DNA of 64,000 nucleotides from Chryseobacterium sp. RU37D (lineage in GTDB: Bacteria > Bacteroidota > Bacteroidia > Flavobacteriales > Weeksellaceae). The stretch covers positions 62,001 to 126,000 of the forward strand of contig NZ_FTMM01000003.1 in assembly GCF_900156075.1 (NCBI RefSeq), read 5' to 3'. The translations under genes were made by a program, and so were the position numbers. Every line of letters begins with the position of its first letter. The stretch's first letter is position 1. Shown here piece after piece: positions 54,285 to 63,141 of the stretch. The notes below the pieces were generated by a model. It searched no databases. It worked only from the letters and a program-made list of their open reading frames with translations, and had not been told where the DNA came from.

Positions 54285-55127
54285 TTATCCTTCAAAGTTC
54301 ATCTTAACAGGGAAACGGAATCTTGAACGAACCGGCTGGCCGTTTACTTTACCCGGATTCCATTTAATTTTTATACTCTTAACAGTTCTTTCAGCTTCTC
54401 TGTTCATATCTGAGTTTGGTCCAGTAGCCTTAACCTGGCTTAATGTACCATCTCTTTCAACAACAAAGGTAATTTCAGTACTTAATGTACCTTCGCCTTC
54501 TACCGATGAGTTATCAAAATTATCTGTAAATTTAGATCTGAACCCATTAAGCCCCCCTGCACTGAAGTCAGCTGCCTGGTCTACAGATTCGTAAACGTCA
54601 TTGGTAACCTGTGGCTTAACTTCAACAGTTGTTGCCTTAGTACCTGTAGACGGTGGTGGTGGTGGTGGGGTATAAGCCGGAGCTTTTACACCTTCCTGAT
54701 TCACCAAACCTGTAGTAGTTTCCAATTGCTTAGAAATTGGCGGTGGTGGCGTTTCAATTTTCGGAGCCTTTACCGGCTCAGGAACCACGTTTTGAATAAT
54801 TTCAATTTTCTCTTCCTCTTTTGGAGGAGGTGGTGGTGGGGGTGGTTCTTCTTCTTTTGGCTGCTCGATAATTTTATCTTCCTGAAGAATCTCTACTAAA
54901 TCTGCCTTTACTTCCTGCTTAGGTGGTTCAGTAAGCCTCTTAATGGTAAGATAAATGAATGGAGATAATGCCGCGATAAGGAATAATGCTGTTCCAACAA
55001 TGAAAGACTTTGTCAATAGTTTTGGATACTGATGTCTTAGATCGTATGCACCATATTCCTTGTTTCTATTTTCAAATACAATCTCGTCTAGTGTAAGACT
55101 TGGATCGTATGCATTTTCATTTGCCAT
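54285..55127 (-). CDS. tonB: TonB family energy-transducing protein
   Basis: A 280-aa TonB protein that links inner-membrane ExbB/ExbD to outer-membrane receptors. A cytosolic N terminus with the Bacteroidota wording LDEIVFENRNKEYGAYDLR precedes one membrane helix (about 40-65). Then comes a proline-rich periplasmic linker with runs of six to eight prolines (near residues 95-102 and 155-160). The C-terminal TonB domain reads LSTEITFVVERDGTLSQVK, ERTVKSIKIKWNPGKVNG and ends FRFPVKMNF. It is the last gene of the exbB-exbD-exbD-tonB operon. Confidence 0.95.
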   Translation of the reverse strand: MANENAYDPSLTLDEIVFENRNKEYGAYDLRHQYPKLLTKSFIVGTALFLIAALSPFIYLTIKRLTEPPKQEVKADLVEILQEDKIIEQPKEEEPPPPPPPPKEEEKIEIIQNVVPEPVKAPKIETPPPPISKQLETTTGLVNQEGVKAPAYTPPPPPPSTGTKATTVEVKPQVTNDVYESVDQAADFSAGGLNGFRSKFTDNFDNSSVEGEGTLSTEITFVVERDGTLSQVKATGPNSDMNREAERTVKSIKIKWNPGKVNGQPVRSRFRFPVKMNFEG

Positions 55128-55151
55128 AGATTTACAATTTTATGGTTTAAA

Positions 55152-55715
55152 TTACTTTGTAGCCGGTGTTCCTGAGTTACCTACTTTTCTGTCATAAATG
55201 GCTTTTTCCCAAGGCTTAACATCAGTAACCCCGTACTGTTCGCTCTTTGTAATTGCCATTTCATCAAGAATATCCACAAAGTTTTTATATACAGCATCGT
55301 CAGTGGGTTTGATAATCACAGTAAACTTAGATTTATCAGCCGCATTTGCTTTTGCCTGCTCAATTATTTTCCTAACTCCTTCTCTGTCGAAGGTAGTTTC
55401 GTTAAGATTCTGATCAGTCAGAGATGTATTGTCTTGCTGGTGCCAGAAAATCTTATTGTCTTTACCTAATAATAAAGATATAGAGTTAGAAAGTTTAATT
55501 TCTGTTGGAGGTGGTTTTTTGTCTTTATCTTTCGGTTTTGCCGGAAGACCCAAATCCATTACATTCGGTTTAGAGAATGTGGTTGTGAACATAAAGAAGG
55601 TAATCAATAGAAAACCCAAGTCCACCATCGGAGTCATATCAACTCTGGTACTCTGTTTCTTGGAACGTACCTTGCCGCCTTTGGCGCCCTTTTCCTGTAC
55701 TTGTACTTCTGCCAT
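55152..55715 (-). CDS. exbD: ExbD/TolR biopolymer transport protein, second copy
   Basis: A 187-aa ExbD. The single membrane helix carries the essential aspartate in TRVDMTPMVDLGFLLITFFM (near residue 32). The periplasmic domain follows, with GVRKIIEQAKANAAD and FTVIIKPTDDAVYKNFVDIL. It differs from the adjacent ExbD and the two probably form a mixed or alternative complex with ExbB. It lies 12 bases after the other exbD gene. Confidence 0.93.
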   Translation of the reverse strand: MAEVQVQEKGAKGGKVRSKKQSTRVDMTPMVDLGFLLITFFMFTTTFSKPNVMDLGLPAKPKDKDKKPPPTEIKLSNSISLLLGKDNKIFWHQQDNTSLTDQNLNETTFDREGVRKIIEQAKANAADKSKFTVIIKPTDDAVYKNFVDILDEMAITKSEQYGVTDVKPWEKAIYDRKVGNSGTPATK

Positions 55716-55727
55716 TTCTAATCGATA

Positions 55728-56336
55728 TTATTCGTTAGGTTTACCTTCTTGTGATGTAATCAACCAAAATTTAAGAAAATCAATATCTCTTAAACCTTCA
55801 AATAAGCTTTTAACTTTTGGATACTTCGTAGTAACGTCACCTTTGATTGCTAATTTGTAATCAGGATTTACTTTTAAACTCTGTTCTACCCAATCTACTA
55901 ATTGCTTATTTGTACTATCCATAGGAATCCCTGTAGGACTCTTGAAATTCTTCTGCTCGTCATCTGGCAAATCAAGATAGCTTTTTAACTGGTTCATAGG
56001 AACCCCAATTGCCTGTACTTTCTGGAATGCAGCTTTTTCATTGTTGTCAAAAGTAACACCGTACTTTTTACCCATATTGTCTAAAAGCTGTAATCTTTCA
56101 GATGCATTTACTACTGGCTGGAAATAGAATTTCCCGTCCGGAGTAGCGTTGATGGTCATCAAACTTGCATCAGGAAGTAACTTCTCTGATATTGAAGATG
56201 GCGGTTTGATCTGCTCCACGTCAGGTTTTTTAAACTGAGTGGTCAAGATAAAGAACGTAAGTAGTAGGAACGCGACGTCACACATTGCCGTCATATCCGT
56301 CACTACACCATGTCTTTTAGGTTTGACTCTCGCCAT
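55728..56336 (-). CDS. exbD: ExbD/TolR biopolymer transport protein, first copy
   Basis: A 202-aa ExbD paralogue with the functional aspartate region HGVVTDMTAMCDVAFLLLTF in its one membrane helix (about 10-35) and a periplasmic domain ending in PDYKLAIKGDVTTKYPKVKS. It couples the proton gradient to TonB with ExbB. It contains an insertion of about 40 residues, relative to the second copy, around LDLPDDEQKNFKSPTGIP. It lies 60 bases after exbB. Confidence 0.93.
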   Translation of the reverse strand: MARVKPKRHGVVTDMTAMCDVAFLLLTFFILTTQFKKPDVEQIKPPSSISEKLLPDASLMTINATPDGKFYFQPVVNASERLQLLDNMGKKYGVTFDNNEKAAFQKVQAIGVPMNQLKSYLDLPDDEQKNFKSPTGIPMDSTNKQLVDWVEQSLKVNPDYKLAIKGDVTTKYPKVKSLFEGLRDIDFLKFWLITSQEGKPNE

Positions 56337-56396
56337 TATTATTAATGATTTTTAATTAAACTTCTTTTTACTTGTATACAAATTCCTTGCTAATTC

Positions 56397-57260
56397 TTAG
56401 TTGAATTCAGCGAAAGACTGCTGGATACTCATTGCGATCTCATCGATCTTATAAGTCAATCCGTCGATTTTAGAAGTAAAGAAGTTATAAAGGATGATAG
56501 CGATCGCTGAAGTACCGATACCCAATGCCGTGTTAATCAAGGCTTCAGAGATACCTGTAGAAAGTGCAGCCGCGTCAGGAGTACCACCTCCAGAACCTAA
56601 TGCAAAGAACGCCTTGATCATCCCGATTACAGTACCTAAAAGTGCTACTAATGTTGCAACAGTACCTAAAGTAGAAAGGATCATCATGTTTTTCTCTAAC
56701 ATTGGCATCTCAAGAGTTGTAGCTTCTTCGATTGCTTTGTTAAGCGCAACCATTTTTTGCTCTTTATTTAGCGTAGTATCGTGAGACAAAGCTTTGTAAG
56801 TAGTAAGACCTTCTTTTACTACATTACCCACAGAACCCTGCTGTCTGTCGCACTCTTCTAAAGCTTCATCAATTTTGTTTTGGTTTAGTAAGCTTCTTAC
56901 TTGTACTACGAAGTTGTCTAGGTTACCTTTTCCAGCAGCTTTGCTAAGAACGAAATATCTTTCGAAAGAGAAAACGATTACCGTGATCATGAAAGTAATC
57001 AAGATAGGTACGATTACCCCTCCTTTGTAGATAATTCCCAAAAACGATTCTGGGTGAATGTCTTTTCCTTCAACACTTGAGAAAGCAACAGATCCACTTC
57101 CCAGTTTTTCTGCGTCTTTGAAATTCCCTGGGTTACCAAGAACGAATAAATAAATACAAACCCCTATTGCGAAAAGAATAGGAATAATTAAAGCCGGGTT
57201 AAGACCTCCTGCCTTTCTAGCAACTACTTGCTCATCATTTTTTGAAACATTCATTTCCAT
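56397..57260 (-). CDS. exbB: ExbB (MotA/TolQ/ExbB proton channel) family protein
   Basis: The 287-aa inner-membrane channel of the TonB energising complex. The first membrane helix is GLNPALIIPILFAIGVCIYL; a second (VIVPILITFMITVIVFSFER) and the conserved third and fourth region LSTLGTVATLVALLGTVIGM and ALINTALGIGTSAIAIILY follow. In the cytosolic loop DRQQGSVGNVVKEGLTTYK matches the family. It opens the operon exbB-exbD-exbD-tonB. An in-frame ATG two codons in (57254) is an equal start. The 242-base region upstream holds no clear -7 box. Confidence 0.94.
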   Translation of the reverse strand: MEMNVSKNDEQVVARKAGGLNPALIIPILFAIGVCIYLFVLGNPGNFKDAEKLGSGSVAFSSVEGKDIHPESFLGIIYKGGVIVPILITFMITVIVFSFERYFVLSKAAGKGNLDNFVVQVRSLLNQNKIDEALEECDRQQGSVGNVVKEGLTTYKALSHDTTLNKEQKMVALNKAIEEATTLEMPMLEKNMMILSTLGTVATLVALLGTVIGMIKAFFALGSGGGTPDAAALSTGISEALINTALGIGTSAIAIILYNFFTSKIDGLTYKIDEIAMSIQQSFAEFN

Positions 57261-57502
57261 ATTTAACTAAATTATATTGTTTTAAAAATTTTTACAGTTT
57301 GTAAATTAAAGGCAAAAAAAATTAAAATGCAAGAGTCTTAATTAAACATTTGCCTTTTTTTTGACAAAGAAATTTTAATACACTTTCGATATTATAATTA
57401 TTTTCTCTTTTTTTGGCAATAATCCTTAAATTTAACATTTACGTTAAAAAATCAAAAAAATTAAACCTCCATTTTTTTAAAATTGCCAATGTTAATTTTT
57501 TT

Positions 57503-60500
57503 TTAAATTACAATATTCACAATTCTGTGAGGCACTACAATGATTTTTTTGGGTGCTTTTCCTTCCAGAATTTGCTGTATTTTTTCGTCCTGAATTACCA
57601 AATCTTCCACTTCTTTGGCAGAAAGCTGGGCAGATAGGGATATTTTAAACTTCATTTTTCCATTTATACTTACCGGATATTCAATTTCATCTTCTACAAG
57701 ATAATCTTCATTCAATATTGGGAATTTTTCGAACTCGATAGATTCCTCGTAACCAAGCAGGCTCCAAAGCTCTTCGCAGATGTGTGGCGCATACGGAGAA
57801 ATGATAACGGCAAGAGGTTCTAAAATATTGCGTTTGTTAGATTTTATTTTTTGTAATTCATTTACAGCAATCATAAATGAGGATACCGTAGTATTGAAAG
57901 AGAAGTTTTCGATATCATAAACCACCTTCTTTATTAATGTATGCAAAACTTTATACTCTGCTTTTGTAGGTTCTTCATCAGAGACTGAGAAAGCATCTCC
58001 ATCAAAATATAGATTCCAGAATTTTTTAAGAAAACCATACACTCCGCTTAAGCCTTGGGTGTTCCAAGGCTTCGATTGTTCTAATGGACCTAAGAACATT
58101 TCATACAACCTTAAACCGTCTGCTCCGTATTCATTACAGATGTCGTCAGGGTTTACCACATTATATTTTGACTTGGACATTTTTTCTACTTCACGATCGG
58201 TGATATATTTTCCGTCTTCCAAAATAAATTCTGCATCTGCATAATCTGGTCTCCAAGCTTTGAATTTCTCTATATCTAATTCATCTGTTGTTCCTTTTAA
58301 TAAAGAAATATCAACATGAATATTTTGAGTTCTATCGAAAGGAAGCGGGTTCCTGCCATGATCTAAAATTTCTAATCCAAAAAGTTTTTCTTTTGGAAAA
58401 GCATCTTCATATTGAGAAATAAAATCAACAACTTCTTTTAGTTTATCATTAACTAAAGTTCCATCTTTTATCTGTTCATACCATTCCTGACCAAACTGAT
58501 AGCTTCTGGATATATAAACTTCATTATTCAAAATCCTATCTATTATAGATGGTCGATTTTCAACTTTTGAAATAAAATTCTTAAAGTCGTCTTTGAAGGT
58601 GAATCTTGAAACCAAAGCACTCATCCCCAAAATCATCCCCTGATTAATCAACTTTTGGAAGGGCTCATCCTGATTGATATATCCTCTATCCTTTAAGAAC
58701 ATATTCCAGAAACGGGAGTATAATAAGTGACCAGTTGCGTGCTCGCTCCCACCGATATATAGATCTACCTGTCCCCAGTAGTCAGCCAATTCTTTTTTAA
58801 CAAAAACCTCATCATCATCCGGATCCATATATCTTAGGAAATACCAAGAACTTCCTGCCCAACCCGGCATGGTAGATAATTCTAACGGGAAAACCGTTTT
58901 TTCATCAATTAAATTGGTATCCACCACTTTTTGGTTTGCTTCGTCCCAAGCAAAAGTTTTCGCATTTCCTAATGGCGGATCTCCATCTTCCGTTGGCAAA
59001 TATTTTTCAACTTCAGGAAGTTCCAAAGGCAATGCAGAGTTTGGCAACGTGTAAGGCATTCCACTCTTATAATATATAGGAACCGGCTCTCCCCAATATC
59101 TTTGTCTTGAGAAAATCGCGTCGCGTTGTCTGTAGTTCGTTGTTCCGTGGCCGATTCCTTTTTTCTCAATAGCTGCAATGATCGCTGCTTTCGCATCATT
59201 ATAATGTAAGCCATTCAAAAAATCAGAATTTACACAAACTGAATCTTTAGAATCAAAAGAGGCTTCCTGAACGTTTTCGTCGGTCTCAACTACTTTTTTA
59301 ATTTCAAGATTAAACTTCTTTGCAAATCTGTGATCACGCTCATCGTGCGCAGGAACAGCCATTACAGCCCCTGTTCCGTAACCCATCAAAACATAATCTG
59401 AAATGTAGATCGGCATTCTCTCACCACTGAAAGGATTCAAAGCATAGCTCCCTGTGAAAGCACCTGAAACGTTCTTCACGTCAGCCATTCTGTCTCTTTC
59501 GGACTTTTTGGAAGTTTCTTCAATATAAGTATTAACCTCAGCTTTTTGCTCGGCTGTAGTAATTGTATCCACCAAAGGATTTTCCGGAGCCAATACCATA
59601 AAAGTTGCCCCGAAAATAGTATCAGGTCTTGTTGTAAAGACTTCAACTATCTCATTATGACCTTCCACACTAAATTTCACCTGAGCTCCCTGAGATTTCC
59701 CGATCCAGTATTCCTGGGAATCTTTCAAAGGCTGCGGCCAGTCCAAAGTTTTAAGACCTTGTAATAATCTTTCAGAGTAAGCAGAAATTCTCATACTCCA
59801 CTGCATCATTTTCTTTTGAAAAACAGGGAATCCTCCTCTTTCAGATTTGCCGTCTTTTACTTCATCGTTTGCTAAAACTGTTCCTAAAGCCGGACACCAG
59901 TTAACTGTAGTTTCTGCTCTGTAGGCTAAACGGTAATTCAAAAGAATATCTTCTTTATCCATTTCAGAAGCTTCTCTCCATTCTTCTGCCATGAAATGTA
60001 ATTCGTCGTTCTGGTTGGCATTTAATCCTTCCGTTCCTTTTTCTTCAAAATGCTTGATTAAGGTAGAAATAGATTCTGCCTTATCTGTATTTTTATTATA
60101 CCATGAATGGAACAATTCAATGAAAATCCATTGTGTCCATTTATAATAAGAGGGGTTGGAAGTTCTTACTTCCCTGCTCCAGTCGAATGAAAAGCCGATT
60201 TTTCTTAACTGATCTTCATATCTTGTAATGTTTTGCTCAGTTGTAATTGCAGGGTGTTGCCCTGTCTGGATTGCATACTGTTCAGCAGGAAGGCCGAAAC
60301 TGTCATATCCAACCGGATGAAGAACATTAAAACCCTGATGTCTTTTGTATCTCGCGTAAATGTCGGAAGCAATATATCCCAGCGGGTGACCTACGTGAAG
60401 CCCTGCTCCTGATGGATACGGAAACATATCGAGAACATAAAATTTCGGTTTGTCTGTGTTATTGGAAGTCTTATATGTTTGATTGTCTTCCCAGTATTTC

Positions 60501-60538
60501 TGCCACTTTTTTTCTATCTGCTGATGATCGTAAAACAC
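57503..60538 (-). CDS. leuS: Leucine--tRNA ligase
   Basis: A class I synthetase of 1011 aa that charges tRNA-Leu. HIGH is present as HVGHPLGYIASDIYAR, and the KMSKS motif as REVEKMSKSKYNVVNPDD. The editing domain contains TTRPDTIFGATFMVLAPE and GAVMAVPAHDERDHRFA. It is longer than the 860-aa E. coli enzyme, partly from the usual Bacteroidota insertions and partly from an extra segment of about 85 residues between MSALV and PLPFDRTQ (58345-58610) that I do not recognise. The start is GTG (60536-60538). A repeat-filled leader precedes it, as for aspS. Confidence 0.96.
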   Translation of the reverse strand: MFYDHQQIEKKWQKYWEDNQTYKTSNNTDKPKFYVLDMFPYPSGAGLHVGHPLGYIASDIYARYKRHQGFNVLHPVGYDSFGLPAEQYAIQTGQHPAITTEQNITRYEDQLRKIGFSFDWSREVRTSNPSYYKWTQWIFIELFHSWYNKNTDKAESISTLIKHFEEKGTEGLNANQNDELHFMAEEWREASEMDKEDILLNYRLAYRAETTVNWCPALGTVLANDEVKDGKSERGGFPVFQKKMMQWSMRISAYSERLLQGLKTLDWPQPLKDSQEYWIGKSQGAQVKFSVEGHNEIVEVFTTRPDTIFGATFMVLAPENPLVDTITTAEQKAEVNTYIEETSKKSERDRMADVKNVSGAFTGSYALNPFSGERMPIYISDYVLMGYGTGAVMAVPAHDERDHRFAKKFNLEIKKVVETDENVQEASFDSKDSVCVNSDFLNGLHYNDAKAAIIAAIEKKGIGHGTTNYRQRDAIFSRQRYWGEPVPIYYKSGMPYTLPNSALPLELPEVEKYLPTEDGDPPLGNAKTFAWDEANQKVVDTNLIDEKTVFPLELSTMPGWAGSSWYFLRYMDPDDDEVFVKKELADYWGQVDLYIGGSEHATGHLLYSRFWNMFLKDRGYINQDEPFQKLINQGMILGMSALVSRFTFKDDFKNFISKVENRPSIIDRILNNEVYISRSYQFGQEWYEQIKDGTLVNDKLKEVVDFISQYEDAFPKEKLFGLEILDHGRNPLPFDRTQNIHVDISLLKGTTDELDIEKFKAWRPDYADAEFILEDGKYITDREVEKMSKSKYNVVNPDDICNEYGADGLRLYEMFLGPLEQSKPWNTQGLSGVYGFLKKFWNLYFDGDAFSVSDEEPTKAEYKVLHTLIKKVVYDIENFSFNTTVSSFMIAVNELQKIKSNKRNILEPLAVIISPYAPHICEELWSLLGYEESIEFEKFPILNEDYLVEDEIEYPVSINGKMKFKISLSAQLSAKEVEDLVIQDEKIQQILEGKAPKKIIVVPHRIVNIVI

Positions 60539-60539
60539 T

Positions 60540-60585
60540 TTATTATAGATATTAGATGTTAGATTCTAGATATTAGAGTTATTTA
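60540..60585 (-). repeat. TCTAAYATCTAA-type repeats in the leuS leader
   Basis: On the minus strand this stretch reads as four related units, ending just before the GTG. The 13-mer ATCTAACATCTAA (60552-60564 as complement) is identical to one in the aspS leader. Confidence 0.75.
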
Positions 60586-60603
60586 TTCCAAAATCAAGAT
60601 TCA

Positions 60604-60611
60604 CAAAAATA
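60604..60611 (-). promoter_or_regulatory. Candidate -7 box for leuS
   Basis: Minus-strand TATTTTTG matches TAnnTTTG. The expected transcription start is about 60 bases before the leuS start, so the leader would be the repeat block, as with aspS. Confidence 0.4.
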
Positions 60612-60651
60612 ATGATTTTAAAAGAAATGGAATTTAATTTTAATTTAAAAA

Positions 60652-60677
60652 CAAAAAAATCCCATCCGAAGATGAGA
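60652..60677 (-). terminator. Terminator of the lipocalin-like lipoprotein gene
   Basis: On the minus strand TCTCATC-TTCG-GATGGGA forms a stem with one G-T pair and a UUCG tetraloop, followed by seven T. It lies 28 bases past the stop. Confidence 0.8.
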
Positions 60678-60705
60678 CCCTTGTATTGTGGATGAAAAAT
60701 TTCGA

Positions 60706-61182
60706 TTATTGCTGAACGACTCTTTTCATTGTATATGTAACAGATTGGTATTCTGTAGGATCTGTGGTATCTTCAATAGTAAGGTTCAAGGTAGTATCGT
60801 CGAGTTTTGTTACTTTTCCTTTATCCGGTTCTACAATTCCCTGATATTTTATTTGAATAGCCTTAGTCCCTTTGTCATATGTATATGTGAAGTTATGGTC
60901 TTCATCGATTTCACAACTACCAGGATTCAAAGCTGAATCTCGCCACCAGGTTACTTTTCCTGCAGTTTCTGTATTGAATCTCCATCTGGAATCTTTCTGA
61001 CAAGTAGTATAAGTAATCTCGTCTGAAACAGGACTTCCACCCACAGGAACTAAAGTGTGTACTTCTTTGATAGGCTGCCATACACCCGTAAGAGGCACTT
61101 CATGCACTGTCTCGTCGTCGTTATTACATCCGGTAGCTACAAATAATGACAAACCTGCAAATAATAAAGCTAATTTCTTCAT
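60706..61182 (-). CDS. Lipocalin-like lipoprotein, function unknown
   Basis: A 158-aa lipoprotein: MKKLALLFAGLSLFVATGCN with the lipobox cysteine at 19. The mature domain starts LTGVWQPIKEVHTLVP and continues with strand-rich segments including SRWRFNTETAGKVTWWRDS and TLNLTIEDTTDPTEYQSVTY, the shape of the small lipocalin-like domains common in Bacteroidota. Two cysteines (TTCQKDS and NPGSCEIDE) may form a disulfide. Role unknown. It is a single-gene unit. Confidence 0.78.
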   Translation of the reverse strand: MKKLALLFAGLSLFVATGCNNDDETVHEVPLTGVWQPIKEVHTLVPVGGSPVSDEITYTTCQKDSRWRFNTETAGKVTWWRDSALNPGSCEIDEDHNFTYTYDKGTKAIQIKYQGIVEPDKGKVTKLDDTTLNLTIEDTTDPTEYQSVTYTMKRVVQQ

Positions 61183-61359
61183 GTATCAAATTTTTCAAGC
61201 GCTAAAATTATAATTTTTTTGATTTAATTAATAATTTTTTGTGAAGAATTATCAAAAACTTTCAAATTTTCAAAAATATAAAAGTGATAATGCCCAATAT
61301 CACTCATTTTTAATAAATATTGAACCCCCTGAGTAATCCTCATATTCTAGGAAAAAAAC

Positions 61360-61367
61360 TATTTTTG
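61360..61367 (+). promoter_or_regulatory. -7 box before the acyltransferase gene
   Basis: TATTTTTG matches TAnnTTTG. The ATGs at 61377 and 61383 follow 9 and 15 bases later, so transcription starts almost at the first codon. This rules out the TTG at 61320 as the natural start. Confidence 0.45.
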
Positions 61368-61376
61368 CACAAAACA

Positions 61377-62360
61377 ATGCAAATGCAAGACATAACGAAA
61401 AACAATTTTGACTTTTTACGTGTTCTCCTGGCCTTTATCGTTTTCCTAGGACATCTGGGAGCTTTAAGTGTTTCTCCGGAACTTAAATTTCTTGAGTACA
61501 GCCCAATCGAAATTGCAGTTTTCGGATTCTTCATTGTCAGCGGTTTTCTTATTGCAAGAAGCTACGAAAGATCTTCTAGTTTAAAAAGCTATTTCAAAAA
61601 GAGGATCAGGAGGATCGTTCCGGCTTACCTGCTGGTTGTTTTTCTGTGCGCCGTTCTGCTAAGTCTTGTCAGTAAGCTTTCCTTCACCGAATATTTCAGT
61701 AATACACAGGTTTACAAATATCTTTTCTGGAATTCTATATTTTTAAACTTCAAAGCCCCATGGCTTCCCGGCGTTTTCGGAAATCAGGCTGTAAACGGGG
61801 CTTTATGGACTTTAAAAATAGAAATGAGCTATTATTTTTGTGTCCCGCTGCTGTTTTTACTTTTCGGGAAAAATAACAAATACAGGAATATCAGCTTGAT
61901 TATTTTGTATTTCCTTTCGCTTGTTTACCTTAATTATTTTGAATCTTTGGGAAAAATTTCCGTGGCGAAACAACTTCCGGGAACATTATCTTATTTTATT
62001 CCGGGAATGCTGATTTATTTTAATTTTGATCAATTTATTAAGCATAAAAAAATCCTTTTCATTATTGCAATTCTTACAGTTTGGATTGATTTATTTACTG
62101 GAATCATTTTATTTTCACCGGTGATGATTGGTATTATTGTACTTTATATTGCCTACTCATTCAAATTTTTAAATAATTTCGGGAAATACGGGGATTTCAC
62201 CTACGGAATTTACATCTTCCACTTTCCTATCATCAGAACATTTACCACATTAGGGCTGTTCGAAGATTACAACCCATTTTTGATGGCATTTATCTGTATG
62301 CTGGTTGTAATTGCTGTCGGTGTAAGCTCATGGCATTTTTATGAAAAAAGATTTTTATAA
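61377..62360 (+). CDS. Membrane acyltransferase (acyltransferase 3 family)
   Basis: An integral membrane protein of 327 aa with about ten helices. The family's start is NNFDFLRVLLAFIVFLGHLG with the catalytic-site histidine, followed by FFIVSGFLIARSYERSSS and FKKRIRRIVPAYLLVVFL, the usual OafA/NodX pattern. Near the C terminus DFTYGIYIFHFPIIRTF is conserved. It should acylate a sugar of a surface or exported polysaccharide. It leads an operon with a GT2 glycosyltransferase and an unknown gene. The ATG at 61383 is an equal start candidate. Confidence 0.9.
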   Translation: MQMQDITKNNFDFLRVLLAFIVFLGHLGALSVSPELKFLEYSPIEIAVFGFFIVSGFLIARSYERSSSLKSYFKKRIRRIVPAYLLVVFLCAVLLSLVSKLSFTEYFSNTQVYKYLFWNSIFLNFKAPWLPGVFGNQAVNGALWTLKIEMSYYFCVPLLFLLFGKNNKYRNISLIILYFLSLVYLNYFESLGKISVAKQLPGTLSYFIPGMLIYFNFDQFIKHKKILFIIAILTVWIDLFTGIILFSPVMIGIIVLYIAYSFKFLNNFGKYGDFTYGIYIFHFPIIRTFTTLGLFEDYNPFLMAFICMLVVIAVGVSSWHFYEKRFL

Positions 62361-62382
62361 TTTTAATTAATTAACCCACAGA

Positions 62383-63141
62383 ATGAAAGACCTGGTTTCC
62401 ATCATTACACCATCTTACAACTCCGCTGAATTTATCGAGGAAACGATACAATCTGTCCTGAACCAAAGCTATGAAAACTGGGAATGGCTTATTTCCGACG
62501 ACCGTTCTAAAGATAATACCGTAGAAATTATAAAAAGATACAATGATCCAAGGATAAAGCTTCAGGTTCTCGAACAAAACGGAGGTGCCGGAAATGCCCG
62601 CAATAAAAGCCTTGAGAGGGCAGAAGGAAGATACATCGCTTTTCTGGATTCTGATGATTACTGGTATCCTGAATATCTGGAAACAATGATCACTTTTATG
62701 CAGGAAAATCATGCGGAACTGGCTTACTGTAACTATTCAAGGTGTGATGAGCATACCATGGAACCCATCCTGAAAGATTTTGAAGCGGATACTGTCGTTA
62801 CTTTTTCTAATTTGCTTAAAACCTGCAGACTGGCTCCTGTATCTACTATTTATGATACGAAAAGAGTCGGAAAGTTTTTCTTTCCTGTAAAAAGCAAGCG
62901 TGAAGACCATGTCATGTGGCTGAATCTGTTGAAAAAAATCCCGAAAGGCTATCCTTTAAGAAAAACACTTGCCAAATACAGGATGCGTCAAAACAGTGTT
63001 TCGAGAAAGAAGAAAAATATTATCAAAGACCAATATCTGGTGTATAAAGATTTCATGGGGTTTTCCATATTAAAATCCCTGTATTACACGGCAAACTGGG
63101 CTTTAAACGGATTCCTGAAATATTCTAAGATTTTTAATTAG
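62383..63141 (+). CDS. Family 2 glycosyltransferase
   Basis: A GT-A-fold glycosyltransferase of 252 aa. The N terminus is SIITPSYNSAEFIEETIQSV, followed by LISDDRSKDNTVEIIKRY, GAGNARNKSLERAEGRYIAF and the metal site LDSDDYW. The C-terminal half holds KSKREDHVMWLNLLKKIPKG, where the HVMWL region may give the acceptor site. It likely adds a sugar to a lipopolysaccharide or capsule. It lies 22 bases after the acyltransferase and overlaps the next gene's start codon by one base. Confidence 0.92.
   Translation: MKDLVSIITPSYNSAEFIEETIQSVLNQSYENWEWLISDDRSKDNTVEIIKRYNDPRIKLQVLEQNGGAGNARNKSLERAEGRYIAFLDSDDYWYPEYLETMITFMQENHAELAYCNYSRCDEHTMEPILKDFEADTVVTFSNLLKTCRLAPVSTIYDTKRVGKFFFPVKSKREDHVMWLNLLKKIPKGYPLRKTLAKYRMRQNSVSRKKKNIIKDQYLVYKDFMGFSILKSLYYTANWALNGFLKYSKIFN

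Noticed and set aside
55429..55860. Open frame of 143 codons opposite the two exbD genes
   Set aside because: It spans the junction of two real genes on the other strand; composition and lack of a start signal mark it as chance.
57261..57502. Possible regulatory RNA between exbB and leuS
   Set aside because: Only T- and A-rich runs; no stem or promoter match that would support a gene.
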